The notes beneath the pieces were generated by a model, which worked only from the letters and a program-made list of their open reading frames with translations, did not search any database and was not told where the DNA came from. Shown piece by piece: positions 50,153 through 61,699 of a stretch of DNA of 64,000 bases. This stretch comes from Orrella daihaiensis. GTDB taxonomy: Bacteria; Pseudomonadota; Gammaproteobacteria; Burkholderiales; Burkholderiaceae_B. The stretch lies in NCBI RefSeq assembly GCF_022811525.1, contig NZ_CP063982.1, positions 310,001 through 374,000 on the forward strand, read 5' to 3'. A program made the position numbers and the translations under genes. Numbering within the stretch: the stretch's first letter is position 1; every line of letters starts with the position of its first letter.

Positions 50153-51968
50153 TGGAGCCCGGGGTGTTGAATCCTCTGACTAAAGTGTAGTTCTTGCCGA
50201 ACACGTTGTTCCACTGGACTTGGAGTTGTAAGTGTTTATCCACGGCGTAACTGGCGCCGAGGTTAAACAGACCATAACCACCGAGCGTGTAGGCGCCATC
50301 CTGACGGCTGCTGGTCAAGTACCAGTCTGCATTGACCTCGAACTCACCCATCTGGTGTGTTCCACCCACCCGCAAAACGCGCTGGGCGTTAAAGGGTAAT
50401 AGTTCGTCATTGGTCGTGTTGTAGGGGCTTAGCAGATCGTAGCTCGCGTTAATGACGGTGTTACGCCCAATTACCTGGGTGGCCGTTAGCGTCAAGCCCT
50501 TGATCACAGCGGTGTCGACATTATCTGGGATGTAGGAAGGCGCTTGCGAGACAATGAGATCCTTGATCTGGTTGTAATACCCTGTTAAGCCAAGCTCGCC
50601 ACTGCTGTGGCGGTAGGTCAGGCCGAACTCGATATTGCGTGAGCGTTCAGGTTCGAGGTTCGGATTGCTAAAGCCGGGATAGTAGAGTTCGTTAAAGGTC
50701 GGTGCTCGAAACGCCGTGTTCGCCGATATATTGGCTCGCCAAGCTCTCGTGATGTCGATGGCATAGCCCAAGCTGCCGGTGGTGAAGTTGCCATACTGGC
50801 TGTTGTAGTCATTACGTACGCTGGCTTGAACCTGGTGAATACCCCACTGGCCGGTGTAGATGGCCATGAGTGAATTGGTAAAGAGGCTATCGTTGTCAAA
50901 CGTCACGGGTGCCCCGTATGAATAGGCGTCTACCGATTGTTCTAGCCGCTCTGCGCCGATCGTCAGATATTGCGTGTCCGTTAATTCGAATCGGTTTAGC
51001 CATTGATATTGTTGTTGCTTTGAGCGGAAATAGCCGTCGCCTGCTCCCATGGGATTGTTCTGGGTCTCGTTTTTTTCGCTCATGAAACTAGCCGAGAGTG
51101 TGCTTAGCCAACGCTCATTGATTTGGTTGCGCGAGGTAACAATGGTGCTACCTAGCGTCTGGATGCCGCGATCATTAAAGTCTCGATCAAGGGTGTCGAA
51201 TCCGCCATTGACTCGTGACTGTAAAGTTTGAATTGAAAGTGTTTGACCTTCGGCCCAGGTGTAGCCGAGTTGCCCGCCAATATCTGACTCGTAATAAGAA
51301 TCGCTGTCTGGTGTCACCGCAAATGGATAATCCCCATTGGTCGCATCAAAACCATGACTTTGACCGTAACCGCCATACAGGCTGTACGTCCAGCCGTTCT
51401 GGCTTCCAGACAACGAGGCACTATATTTGCTGGTCGCGTAGGTCCCCACGCCGGCATTGGCCTCGAACTGTAGGGGACGGTCACCCGCTTGGCGGGTAAT
51501 GACGTTAATGACGCCACCGATCGCATCGGCGCCGTAGATACTGCTGGCGGCACCTCGCATGATCTCAATGCGTTCAATGGCATTGAGCGGGATGGCATTC
51601 AGAATCGGCAAGCCGTTGGTTGGCGAGTTCACCCGCATACCGTCAACCAATACCAGACTTTGCTTGCTGTTGGTGCCGCGCACGTTGATGGCTGAGACCG
51701 TTTGTGGGCCGCCTCGGTTTATGTAGGTGATCCCATGTTGGCGCGACAGGACTTCAGCGAACGATGTGTCGGGGGTTTGATTCAGAACCTCGCGCGTAAT
51801 GACAGAGTTGTCGCCGATGGTCGCTTGAACGGGCTCCGGACTGCGGGTTGCCGTCACGATAATCGGGTCTAGTTCGATCGGTGAGGTAAGGCTGTTTTGC
51901 GCGAACGCGCAAGTACTAATGACGCAGGCGACCGTGGCGGTCGTGCGCGTGGCGATGGAAAAATACAT
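50121..51968 (-). CDS. btuB: TonB-dependent vitamin B12 receptor BtuB
   Basis: A 615-residue outer-membrane receptor. It has a signal peptide (ATVACVISTCAFA), a TonB box region (LDPIIVTATRSPEPV), a plug domain (about 45-165, SLVLVDGMRVNSPTNGLPIL, IEIMRGAASSIYGADAIGGV) and a 22-strand barrel ending SNVFFNVKATY with aromatic end residue. B12 uptake is supported by the cobalamin riboswitch at its 5' leader. Start ATG 51968 has AAGAG before it. The frame is open for 83 more codons, but they run through the riboswitch and are not translated. Confidence 0.94.
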   Translation of the reverse strand: MYFSIATRTTATVACVISTCAFAQNSLTSPIELDPIIVTATRSPEPVQATIGDNSVITREVLNQTPDTSFAEVLSRQHGITYINRGGPQTVSAINVRGTNSKQSLVLVDGMRVNSPTNGLPILNAIPLNAIERIEIMRGAASSIYGADAIGGVINVITRQAGDRPLQFEANAGVGTYATSKYSASLSGSQNGWTYSLYGGYGQSHGFDATNGDYPFAVTPDSDSYYESDIGGQLGYTWAEGQTLSIQTLQSRVNGGFDTLDRDFNDRGIQTLGSTIVTSRNQINERWLSTLSASFMSEKNETQNNPMGAGDGYFRSKQQQYQWLNRFELTDTQYLTIGAERLEQSVDAYSYGAPVTFDNDSLFTNSLMAIYTGQWGIHQVQASVRNDYNSQYGNFTTGSLGYAIDITRAWRANISANTAFRAPTFNELYYPGFSNPNLEPERSRNIEFGLTYRHSSGELGLTGYYNQIKDLIVSQAPSYIPDNVDTAVIKGLTLTATQVIGRNTVINASYDLLSPYNTTNDELLPFNAQRVLRVGGTHQMGEFEVNADWYLTSSRQDGAYTLGGYGLFNLGASYAVDKHLQLQVQWNNVFGKNYTLVRGFNTPGSNVFFNVKATY

Positions 51969-51984
51969 ACGTTTCTCTTGATGT

Positions 51985-52006
51985 GGACGTGCGTCCCCGC
52001 ATGTCC
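51985..52006 (-). repeat. Hairpin between riboswitch core and btuB ribosome site
   Basis: On the minus strand GGACATGCG and CGCACGTCC pair with one A-C mismatch around the loop GGGA, just before the btuB ribosome-binding region. It may be part of the expression platform. No T-run follows, so control is more likely at translation than at termination. Confidence 0.45.
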
Positions 52007-52019
52007 GGTCAATCACAGG

Positions 52020-52165
52020 ATCCGAGCGCTTGTCTGACGCGCGTCTCCACCCGCTATGGCCGGTATCGGGCTGGCATCGCTGACACATTTGTCTGATGCT
52101 GACCGTTGCGGGGGCAGCACAGGCTGGCGGGCGAATCTCCGCTTCCTGTTTCCCGTTTAACTTTC
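52020..52165 (-). promoter_or_regulatory. Cobalamin (AdoCbl) riboswitch
   Basis: On the minus strand, in 5'-3' order: AAACGGGAAACAGG, then CCTGTGCTGCCCCCGCAACG (the conserved core with CCCGCAACGGT), then GCCAGCCCGATACCGGCC. This is the order and wording of the cobalamin riboswitch, and it stands directly before btuB. Boundaries are approximate. It should reduce btuB expression when B12 is plentiful, together with the downstream genes if they share the transcript. Confidence 0.9.
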
Positions 52166-52346
52166 GCCGTACGACTGCAATTCCAAGAGATTCGCGGCGT
52201 CGCATCGAAAGCACCAAAGCGTAGTGACTGTAGCATGCCGATAAAGCCCTTCCTTGATCTAGCGCTACTGAGCTGCAACTTCCCTGAATTTGTTACGATT
52301 AGCGGTTAACTTTTAAGCAAACTGTGAGTAATTCCGCAGTATCAGC

Positions 52347-56123
<3,777 letters not shown>

Positions 56124-56411
56124 ATCTGAATGAGATTCACCAAAAACACTGGTATAGCTCACGATCCTAAGGTGCAAGACCTGTATAAGCCTCTGCGGTC
56201 GATAAAAAATCCTGTCTAGGATTTGACGGCGCGAGACTCTTGCCTGAACTTGGTCACTGAAACTAACTTCAACTCACCCCTATTCGAGTCGTTCTCTAGG
56301 CGCTAGCGAGTTGGTTAACTCCCGTCAAGGACTTTGCTGTAAGCGCAGGCGCATCCTTGCATCCTAATACATTTGCAGTTACAACCATGTCGTTATATTT
56401 AAGGATATGTC
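56124..56411. other. Intergenic region between metH and the DUF4114 gene
   Basis: 288 bases with no convincing gene. A short stem AAATCCT-GTCT-AGGATTT lies at 56207-56224; on the minus strand it is followed by a T-run, on the plus strand it is too weak to be a clear terminator for metH. AAGGATATGTC just before 56412 is the ribosome-binding site of the next gene. Confidence 0.5.
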
Positions 56412-59400
56412 ATGGCGATCACACCTTTGAAATGGACCGCAATCGAACCAAGCGTGATTCGGGATGCGGTTAGTGGCAGGCTTGGGTTTCAGGAACAGTT
56501 CGGCACCACCTATGTATCGGGGGCGACCAATAGCCTGGCTTTAAAACAAAACCCAATCGACGGTTCGGTCAATGAGGGTGATGCGCTGCTTTATATCGGT
56601 ACGACCAACGGTGGTCTATATGTTCGATCCTATGACTACCAGTCTGACCGTTGGTCGGATTCGTGGACTTGGTTAAGTAGACCATCAGGTTCCACATCGG
56701 CTGGATATAACGGTGCACAAGGTGTGGCAAGCCTTGCTTTGTCGCCCGATGGATCTCTGATTGCCGCCGGGCGCGGCAACTCCAGTAACTTCAAGGCCTA
56801 TACGCCAAGCGGTCCCTCGCTGCAAATTGGACAGATACAAGCGGATGGCTCAGTCGATTGGTTGCCCGTCGTTAGTCAAACGGCTCTTTCAGGACAGGGC
56901 AGTACTTACAACGTCAGATCTTTGTTGTGGCAAGACGATGCGCTTTATGCCAGTTTCTACAATGACGCCACCAACTACGGCGAAATTGGTCGATTTGTCG
57001 TTGATGGTTCTGGTGCGACTTTGAGTTATGAGAGGCTCGGAACCACAAACTCTCCGATCTTGACAGCTACCGCAGGGAACGCTGACCCGGTTTTTTTTGG
57101 TACGTTGACTGGAAATCTCTTCCGCGCCAATCCAGATAATTCGGTGAATACGCCGGTCAGCGGTGAGGCTTGGCAACAAGTTGTTCAAACTCGACTTGGA
57201 AATTCCGAGTTTCTAGGGCGACTGGTGATGCAATCAGATCCACAGCAGCCCGATGGCTACGTTATGTTGGCAGGTTGGTTCAATATACAGAAAGGCAACA
57301 TTGCGCATGTAGACCGTTTGACCATGACGGCAGACGGTGTCGTGAGCGCAGTTGATTCCATTGATCTCGCGGGATTAGCGGGAAGTGGTCAAGCCAATGT
57401 AATAGACTTTTATGGTAACTATACGTTGGCTTTCGATCCCCAAGATGAATCGTTAGATTCGGTATTGGTTGGTGGCAATCAGTATTTGTCCGCGCACCCG
57501 GTTGACGCGCAACCGTATGCGAGCACAGGCGGGTTAATACGAGCGAATTTTACGTCTGGCGCTGTAGAGCCAATTTTTGGGCCTTATCAAGATGAGTCGC
57601 AAGCGTTGATTCCCGAAAGTCTTTTGATTGGGGCGCCGCATGCCGATAGCAGATTGATAGTGACCTTAATGACTCCCAATGGCGAGGTCATCATTCAAGG
57701 TGATGATGGGGGTGTTTGGCAATTATCAGAAAATCCTGATGCGCCATCTATCTTGCATTGGACTTCATTAAACACAACTGGCCTGAACTCACTTGAGACC
57801 GTGGCTAGTGGGTGGGATGCCCGCAGCAACAGCTTTGCATCAGCTTTCCAAGATAATGCAACGTCGATTGGGCAGTTGGGTCGCGATTACATGCACAACG
57901 TTTGGGCGGGCGATGGCAACCTTGCATTAATGGATGATGCACCAATCGATGCTCAAAATGCCCTTAGTTGGGTGTACTTACAGTCGCAGAGGTACATGTT
58001 TTCTGGCTCGGTCGGAGCATTTGCGCTCGATGGGCAAGGCAATGTCGACCAGGCTCAGCAGCTTCAAATGGTCACGAACTGGCAAGGCAATTCAGTGCAG
58101 CCGGTTCAGTGGGTAGAGGTGCTTGCCATCATTGAGGCGAATCCTGAGGTGCCGTTGGATCAGATTGATGACAAAGCCGTCTTCAAAAGCCCTGCTGCAA
58201 CAAACCCCTATCGCCAGGGTGATGTGGTGTTGGCGGGTCAATCAACGTTGTATGAGACGTTTGTTCCTAATTGGTCTGATCGGGTAACTGCTGACGGCTA
58301 CGGCACGCTTGAACTGGTGCCAGTCTTACCGTTTTCAGATGCCAATACGATTTTTACTGCAGTCAACATCGGCAGTTCTACAGCCTTGATTAACCAGTTA
58401 GGTCAATCGAAGCCTCATTTCTGGGATAGTTTGATGGCCGCCAGTTGGGATCTGACCACTTCCCGCAGCGCCATTTGGTACAGAGATCCAGTGGTCGTGC
58501 CCGATGCCCCAGCGACGCTAGGTGAGGTCGACAAGGCCTTTTTAGAAGCGATTGAGCTGAAACAATTGGCCACCACTGAATACCCCATTGGTGATGTGGC
58601 TTATCAAACAGATAGCCAAGGTCAGTTACAGGCAGCCTATTGGGTTGAGGTAAGTCGTCCATTGCTTTATCAAGCAGCTTCAAGCAAGACGCTCTATCCT
58701 GATGGCGCAAACGAAGGGGCCGCACTAGTCATTTACCGTGACGGTGAACTGACCCGCCTGCCGTATGCGACTACGTCGGGATTAAATCAGCTCGTTCAAG
58801 CGGCAGATACCTATGGTCCTACTGCGATCGAAATTTTTCCTGCCAATGAGTCGGCGCCAGCGCTTTTGGTGATTGGTGGCGAGCATGGCTTATTCGCTGC
58901 TGAGCTCGATCAGCAAGGAATGCCCGGCACTTTCAGTGCGATGAATATAGATGGGTTGGCTGAAGGTGTCCAACTAGGCAGCGCGGTAACGGGTATTGAA
59001 TATAACGCCCAAGACGATTTAATGATCGCCTCCATGCTTGGAAACGGGTCATTGCTGTTTAGCCGCACAGGTGACATTGGTGCCACGCCGACATCGGCAG
59101 AAAGTTTGCATGTCAGTCAGACGATTGTGCAACAAGCGCTATCGGAAAATTTAGACAAACGAGGTAATCCGGTACAAGGTGGCTTCGTGATTGAGCTTGG
59201 CCCGCAGGCCTTTGACGACAACGGAATGGCCACCGTTGAGTTCGTCATCGATGATGCAGATTTGTGGCGAAGTCATCTGGATTCGGTGACCTTTTATCTC
59301 GACCCTGGGGACTCGCCTAAAGCCTTCGACTTGTTGGATCGATCAGGCACTCAAATCATTGAGCGACTAACGTTTCATGAATTTGCTGATATGCGCCTTG

Positions 59401-60617
59401 GAAATTTCCAGACTCGAGCCAGTGCATCAGAATTGCCACCAATTTCATTGCCATACACCGTTAACTTGTTGGATGGCAATGACCAAGTCATTCAGACGGT
59501 TCAGTCCAGCATTGATCTGATGCCTAACGGCGCCACGCCAGTGCTCTATGAATACGACAGTCAGCTGACCGACAGAAAAGTGTTTCAGGCACAGTTTGGT
59601 TACGGCGATGGTGTTGAGTTTCAAAAATTGCCCTTTGTCGTGAAGACGGCATTGCCCGCAACGCTTGCACAAAACACTGAGCTGTTCCTGTTTGAGGTGG
59701 ACGATACCAGCGGTTTGATCGAGTTGCCCGATGGGTCTTCCTATTTGCCAACTGATCCGGATTATTTGCAGGTCGCGGTACCAGCGGCACGGATATCATC
59801 GGATAGTCCAATCGTTTCGGGACGCTCGAGCGATCTGCAAGGGCTTGATGTAGAGATCTTGAGCCGGCTATTTGGTCAAGATGATTTGTCGGGCTTTTTG
59901 GCAACCGAAGAAGTGTACTTTGGTGACAGTGCAGTGACATCGATACCGCTGGTTTTTGATGATCCAGAAGCGCCGATACCTCCACTATTCGGGATGGCAC
60001 TGAGGTCTCCCGATGGCACGATAACGGCGTCAACGGTGTCGATTGCTAACCTGACTGGAAATCAGGTGTCGTTGATTTCAGATCAGACGCAAGAAAGCTT
60101 TGTGATCGATGTCGGCTACGGAGGGTTATTCGCTGCCCAGCACAATGGGGGCGATATCCAGATTGCCAAATTGGGTGGGTTGGCCTCTGCAGTGGGATTT
60201 GTCCGCGTGGATGATTTGTTTGGGACGATTGATGGGATTGCGCCTGATCAAGCGGGTTACGTGGTGGCCGCACTAGATCGTAGCCTTGAAGAAGGATTGG
60301 CTGTGACCTTGGATCAAGGCTATGGCTCTTTGCAGACCTATCAAGTCGATGGCTTTATTGAAGGTACCTACTATGCCAGTTTCATCACGCCGGGGTATCA
60401 AACCGTTCAAGCCGCACGAGATGCACTGGCAGATAACCTTCAGGCCGATACGCCACTGGTTCTATTTAGTTTTGATAAGGCTAACACCAGTGCTCAGGGC
60501 CAGACAGTGTCTGCTGCTATTCCATTCGCCAATGATGTGATTGCCTTTGAAGATATGCCCGTTTCGGGTGATCTCGATTTCAATGACATCGTGATTGCAT
60601 ATGGAGCGATTGTGTAG
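56412..60617 (+). CDS. Very large cysteine-free putative secreted protein ending in a DUF4114-type motif
   Basis: 1401 residues with no close recognition except at the end. I see no cysteine, no N-terminal signal peptide and no membrane helix. The first half looks like repeated beta blades (DALLYIGTTNGGLYVRSY, VASLALSPDGSLIAAGRG, LLWQDDALYASFYNDATNYG), suggesting a beta-propeller. A second beta-rich part follows, with Asp/Gly/Asn-rich loops. The last 27 residues (DVIAFEDMPVSGDLDFNDIV and what follows) match the acidic signature of DUF4114, often found at the C-terminus of large surface or secreted proteins. Lack of Cys and of a signal, an acidic composition and a C-terminal signature fit type I secretion; RTX nonapeptides are not evident. 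The gene is AT-richer than its neighbours (26 of 60 G+C at 57361-57420, 40 of 60 in metH at 55021-55080). Its own terminator follows. Function unknown. Confidence 0.75.
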   Translation: MAITPLKWTAIEPSVIRDAVSGRLGFQEQFGTTYVSGATNSLALKQNPIDGSVNEGDALLYIGTTNGGLYVRSYDYQSDRWSDSWTWLSRPSGSTSAGYNGAQGVASLALSPDGSLIAAGRGNSSNFKAYTPSGPSLQIGQIQADGSVDWLPVVSQTALSGQGSTYNVRSLLWQDDALYASFYNDATNYGEIGRFVVDGSGATLSYERLGTTNSPILTATAGNADPVFFGTLTGNLFRANPDNSVNTPVSGEAWQQVVQTRLGNSEFLGRLVMQSDPQQPDGYVMLAGWFNIQKGNIAHVDRLTMTADGVVSAVDSIDLAGLAGSGQANVIDFYGNYTLAFDPQDESLDSVLVGGNQYLSAHPVDAQPYASTGGLIRANFTSGAVEPIFGPYQDESQALIPESLLIGAPHADSRLIVTLMTPNGEVIIQGDDGGVWQLSENPDAPSILHWTSLNTTGLNSLETVASGWDARSNSFASAFQDNATSIGQLGRDYMHNVWAGDGNLALMDDAPIDAQNALSWVYLQSQRYMFSGSVGAFALDGQGNVDQAQQLQMVTNWQGNSVQPVQWVEVLAIIEANPEVPLDQIDDKAVFKSPAATNPYRQGDVVLAGQSTLYETFVPNWSDRVTADGYGTLELVPVLPFSDANTIFTAVNIGSSTALINQLGQSKPHFWDSLMAASWDLTTSRSAIWYRDPVVVPDAPATLGEVDKAFLEAIELKQLATTEYPIGDVAYQTDSQGQLQAAYWVEVSRPLLYQAASSKTLYPDGANEGAALVIYRDGELTRLPYATTSGLNQLVQAADTYGPTAIEIFPANESAPALLVIGGEHGLFAAELDQQGMPGTFSAMNIDGLAEGVQLGSAVTGIEYNAQDDLMIASMLGNGSLLFSRTGDIGATPTSAESLHVSQTIVQQALSENLDKRGNPVQGGFVIELGPQAFDDNGMATVEFVIDDADLWRSHLDSVTFYLDPGDSPKAFDLLDRSGTQIIERLTFHEFADMRLGNFQTRASASELPPISLPYTVNLLDGNDQVIQTVQSSIDLMPNGATPVLYEYDSQLTDRKVFQAQFGYGDGVEFQKLPFVVKTALPATLAQNTELFLFEVDDTSGLIELPDGSSYLPTDPDYLQVAVPAARISSDSPIVSGRSSDLQGLDVEILSRLFGQDDLSGFLATEEVYFGDSAVTSIPLVFDDPEAPIPPLFGMALRSPDGTITASTVSIANLTGNQVSLISDQTQESFVIDVGYGGLFAAQHNGGDIQIAKLGGLASAVGFVRVDDLFGTIDGIAPDQAGYVVAALDRSLEEGLAVTLDQGYGSLQTYQVDGFIEGTYYASFITPGYQTVQAARDALADNLQADTPLVLFSFDKANTSAQGQTVSAAIPFANDVIAFEDMPVSGDLDFNDIVIAYGAIV

Positions 60618-60664
60618 CTTTTAGTTCTTAGTTCTGGTTTAACCTTTGTTGAACAGATCATAAG

Positions 60665-60690
60665 ATCGCCGGGTTACCCCGGCGATTTTT
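60665..60690 (+). terminator. Rho-independent terminator after the DUF4114 gene
   Basis: ATCGCCGGG pairs perfectly with CCCGGCGAT around a four-base loop (TTAC), followed by TTTT. It lies 47 bases past the stop at 60617 and is the strongest terminator in the window. Confidence 0.85.
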
Positions 60691-60691
60691 G

Positions 60692-60801
60692 CGAACTCCA
60701 CGGCTTTTTCTTGCATAATTTTTGTTGAGCATGCTCATACACATCCTACGTGATCTTCATGCTGCAAAAGTGTATGGCTCATGAGTGAGACATTTCAATT
60801 G
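60692..60801 (-). pseudogene. Decayed fragment of the thiC 3' end
   Basis: Aligned with intact thiC in the same orientation: 60692-60723 against 61735-61766 (27 of 32 bases equal) and 60726-60773 against 61800-61847 (42 of 48 equal), with 33 thiC bases replaced by 2 in between. A weaker match 60784-60801 against 61867-61884 needs another deletion. On the minus strand it still encodes HFCSMKIT, then a TAG stop in place of Gln, then DVYEHAQ; MQEKAVEF is kept out of frame. It is therefore a broken copy of the ThiC C-terminus including part of the Fe-S cysteine motif. Confidence 0.85.
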
Positions 60802-60848
60802 CCTGCTCTAGTCATGACTGGAAAGCCCGCTGAAAGTTGTTCAAAAAC

Positions 60849-60877
60849 TTGAAATAATCCCAAATTGGGACTAGAAT
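60849..60877 (+). promoter_or_regulatory. higBA promoter with operator palindrome
   Basis: TTGAAA (60849-60854) and TAGAAT (60872-60877) are separated by 17 bases, a good sigma-70 promoter. The perfect palindrome TCCCAA-A-TTGGGA (60858-60870) fills the spacer, where HigA binding would block polymerase. Transcription would begin near 60884, that is at the higB ATG itself. Confidence 0.7.
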
Positions 60878-60883
60878 TCCCCT

Positions 60884-61195
60884 ATGCGAATTGTTTCTGT
60901 TTCAACACTGAAAAGTTTCTGGCAAAAGCCGGGACGTAAAGACGCAGAGCAACCTTTGAAAGCGTGGTACGCCGAAGCATGTCGAGCGAGCTGGCAGTCC
61001 CCAAACGAAATCAAAGTGCAATTTAAAAACGCTAGCGTCGTCGGGAAAAATCGTGTGGTCTTCAATATTTCTGGAAACAAATATCGTTTAGTTGTCGCAT
61101 TTGCATATCGGATACAGACTGCGTACATAAAGTTCATCGGAACACACGCAGAGTATGACAAGATAGACGTCACAACCATTGATCAGTCATCGTAG
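60884..61195 (+). CDS. higB: Type II toxin HigB (mRNA interferase)
   Basis: 103 residues of the HigB_toxin family (RelE-like fold): MRIVSVSTLKSFWQKPG, DAEQPLKAWYAEACRASWQS, NEIKVQFKNASVVGKNRVVF, NISGNKYRLVVAFAYRIQTA and YIKFIGTHAEYDKIDV. This family cleaves mRNA at the ribosome. The gene is AT-rich (24 of 60 G+C at 61081-61140), unlike its neighbours, a sign of transfer. No ribosome-binding site stands before the ATG. The antitoxin gene starts 14 bases after its stop, preceded by GGGGAGGAG. Confidence 0.93.
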   Translation: MRIVSVSTLKSFWQKPGRKDAEQPLKAWYAEACRASWQSPNEIKVQFKNASVVGKNRVVFNISGNKYRLVVAFAYRIQTAYIKFIGTHAEYDKIDVTTIDQSS

Positions 61196-61209
61196 GGGAG
61201 GAGAGCCTT

Positions 61210-61578
61210 ATGGAGATTCATCCAATTCGTACCAAGAAAGACTACCGTGCGGCCTTGCGAGAGGTATCTGCCTTAGTTGATCTAGATCCATCACCACGTT
61301 CCGAGGAGGGCGAGCGACTTGAAGTGCTGGCAACGCTGGTGGAAGCGTACGAGCGAAAGCACTTTTTTATTGAAGCGCCAGACCCCATTGAAGCGATCAA
61401 GTTCCGGATGGAACAATCCGGCCTGTCAACCAAGGATCTTGAGCCTTACATCGGACAATCAAATCGCGTCTATGAGGTGCTCAACCGCAAGAGACCACTC
61501 ACTTTGCGAATGATCCGCAATCTTCACCGCTGTTTAGGGATTCCGGCGCAGGTATTAATCGCAGAGCCGTTAGCCTAA
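61210..61578 (+). CDS. higA: Antitoxin HigA (HTH)
   Basis: 122 residues. The N-terminal half (MEIHPIRTKKDYRAALREVS, LEVLATLVEAYERKHFFIE) is the toxin-binding helical part. The C-terminal half (about 62-118, IKFRMEQSGLSTKDLEPYIG, VYEVLNRKRPLTLRMIRNLH) is a Xre-type helix-turn-helix that should bind the palindrome at 60858-60870. The order toxin first, antitoxin second is the rule in higBA. A strong GGAGG site precedes the ATG, so antitoxin is probably made in larger amount than toxin. Confidence 0.93.
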   Translation: MEIHPIRTKKDYRAALREVSALVDLDPSPRSEEGERLEVLATLVEAYERKHFFIEAPDPIEAIKFRMEQSGLSTKDLEPYIGQSNRVYEVLNRKRPLTLRMIRNLHRCLGIPAQVLIAEPLA

Positions 61579-61659
61579 AAATCAAGAGCAAGTGTCTACG
61601 CCGAGTTTACTGCACAGCAGTTAGGTTCACAGCGTGTCAGGAAAACTTCTAAGTCACAG

Positions 61660-61690
61660 TGATGCCTCAGCCAGAGTGGCCGAGGCATCA
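61660..61690. terminator. Hairpin between higA and thiC
   Basis: TGATGCCTC (61660-61668) pairs with GAGGCATCA (61682-61690), with an inner GCC/GGC pairing around AGAGT. It lies 10 bases past the thiC stop and about 80 past higA. No T-run follows on either strand, so it is at best a weak bidirectional terminator or a 3' end stabiliser. Confidence 0.5.
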
Positions 61691-61699
61691 GTGAATCGC

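Noticed and set aside
51969..52217. An in-frame extension of btuB by 83 codons
   Set aside because: It runs through the cobalamin riboswitch. The signal peptide and a ribosome site fix the start at 51968.
56207..56224. Stem AAATCCT-GTCT-AGGATTT as the metH terminator
   Set aside because: The stem is short and AT-rich, lies about 85 bases after metH, and its T-run is on the opposite strand, where no gene ends.
60618..61699. higBA as part of a prophage or transposon
   Set aside because: No integrase, transposase or terminal inverted repeats are seen. Only the thiC 3' repeat marks a junction.
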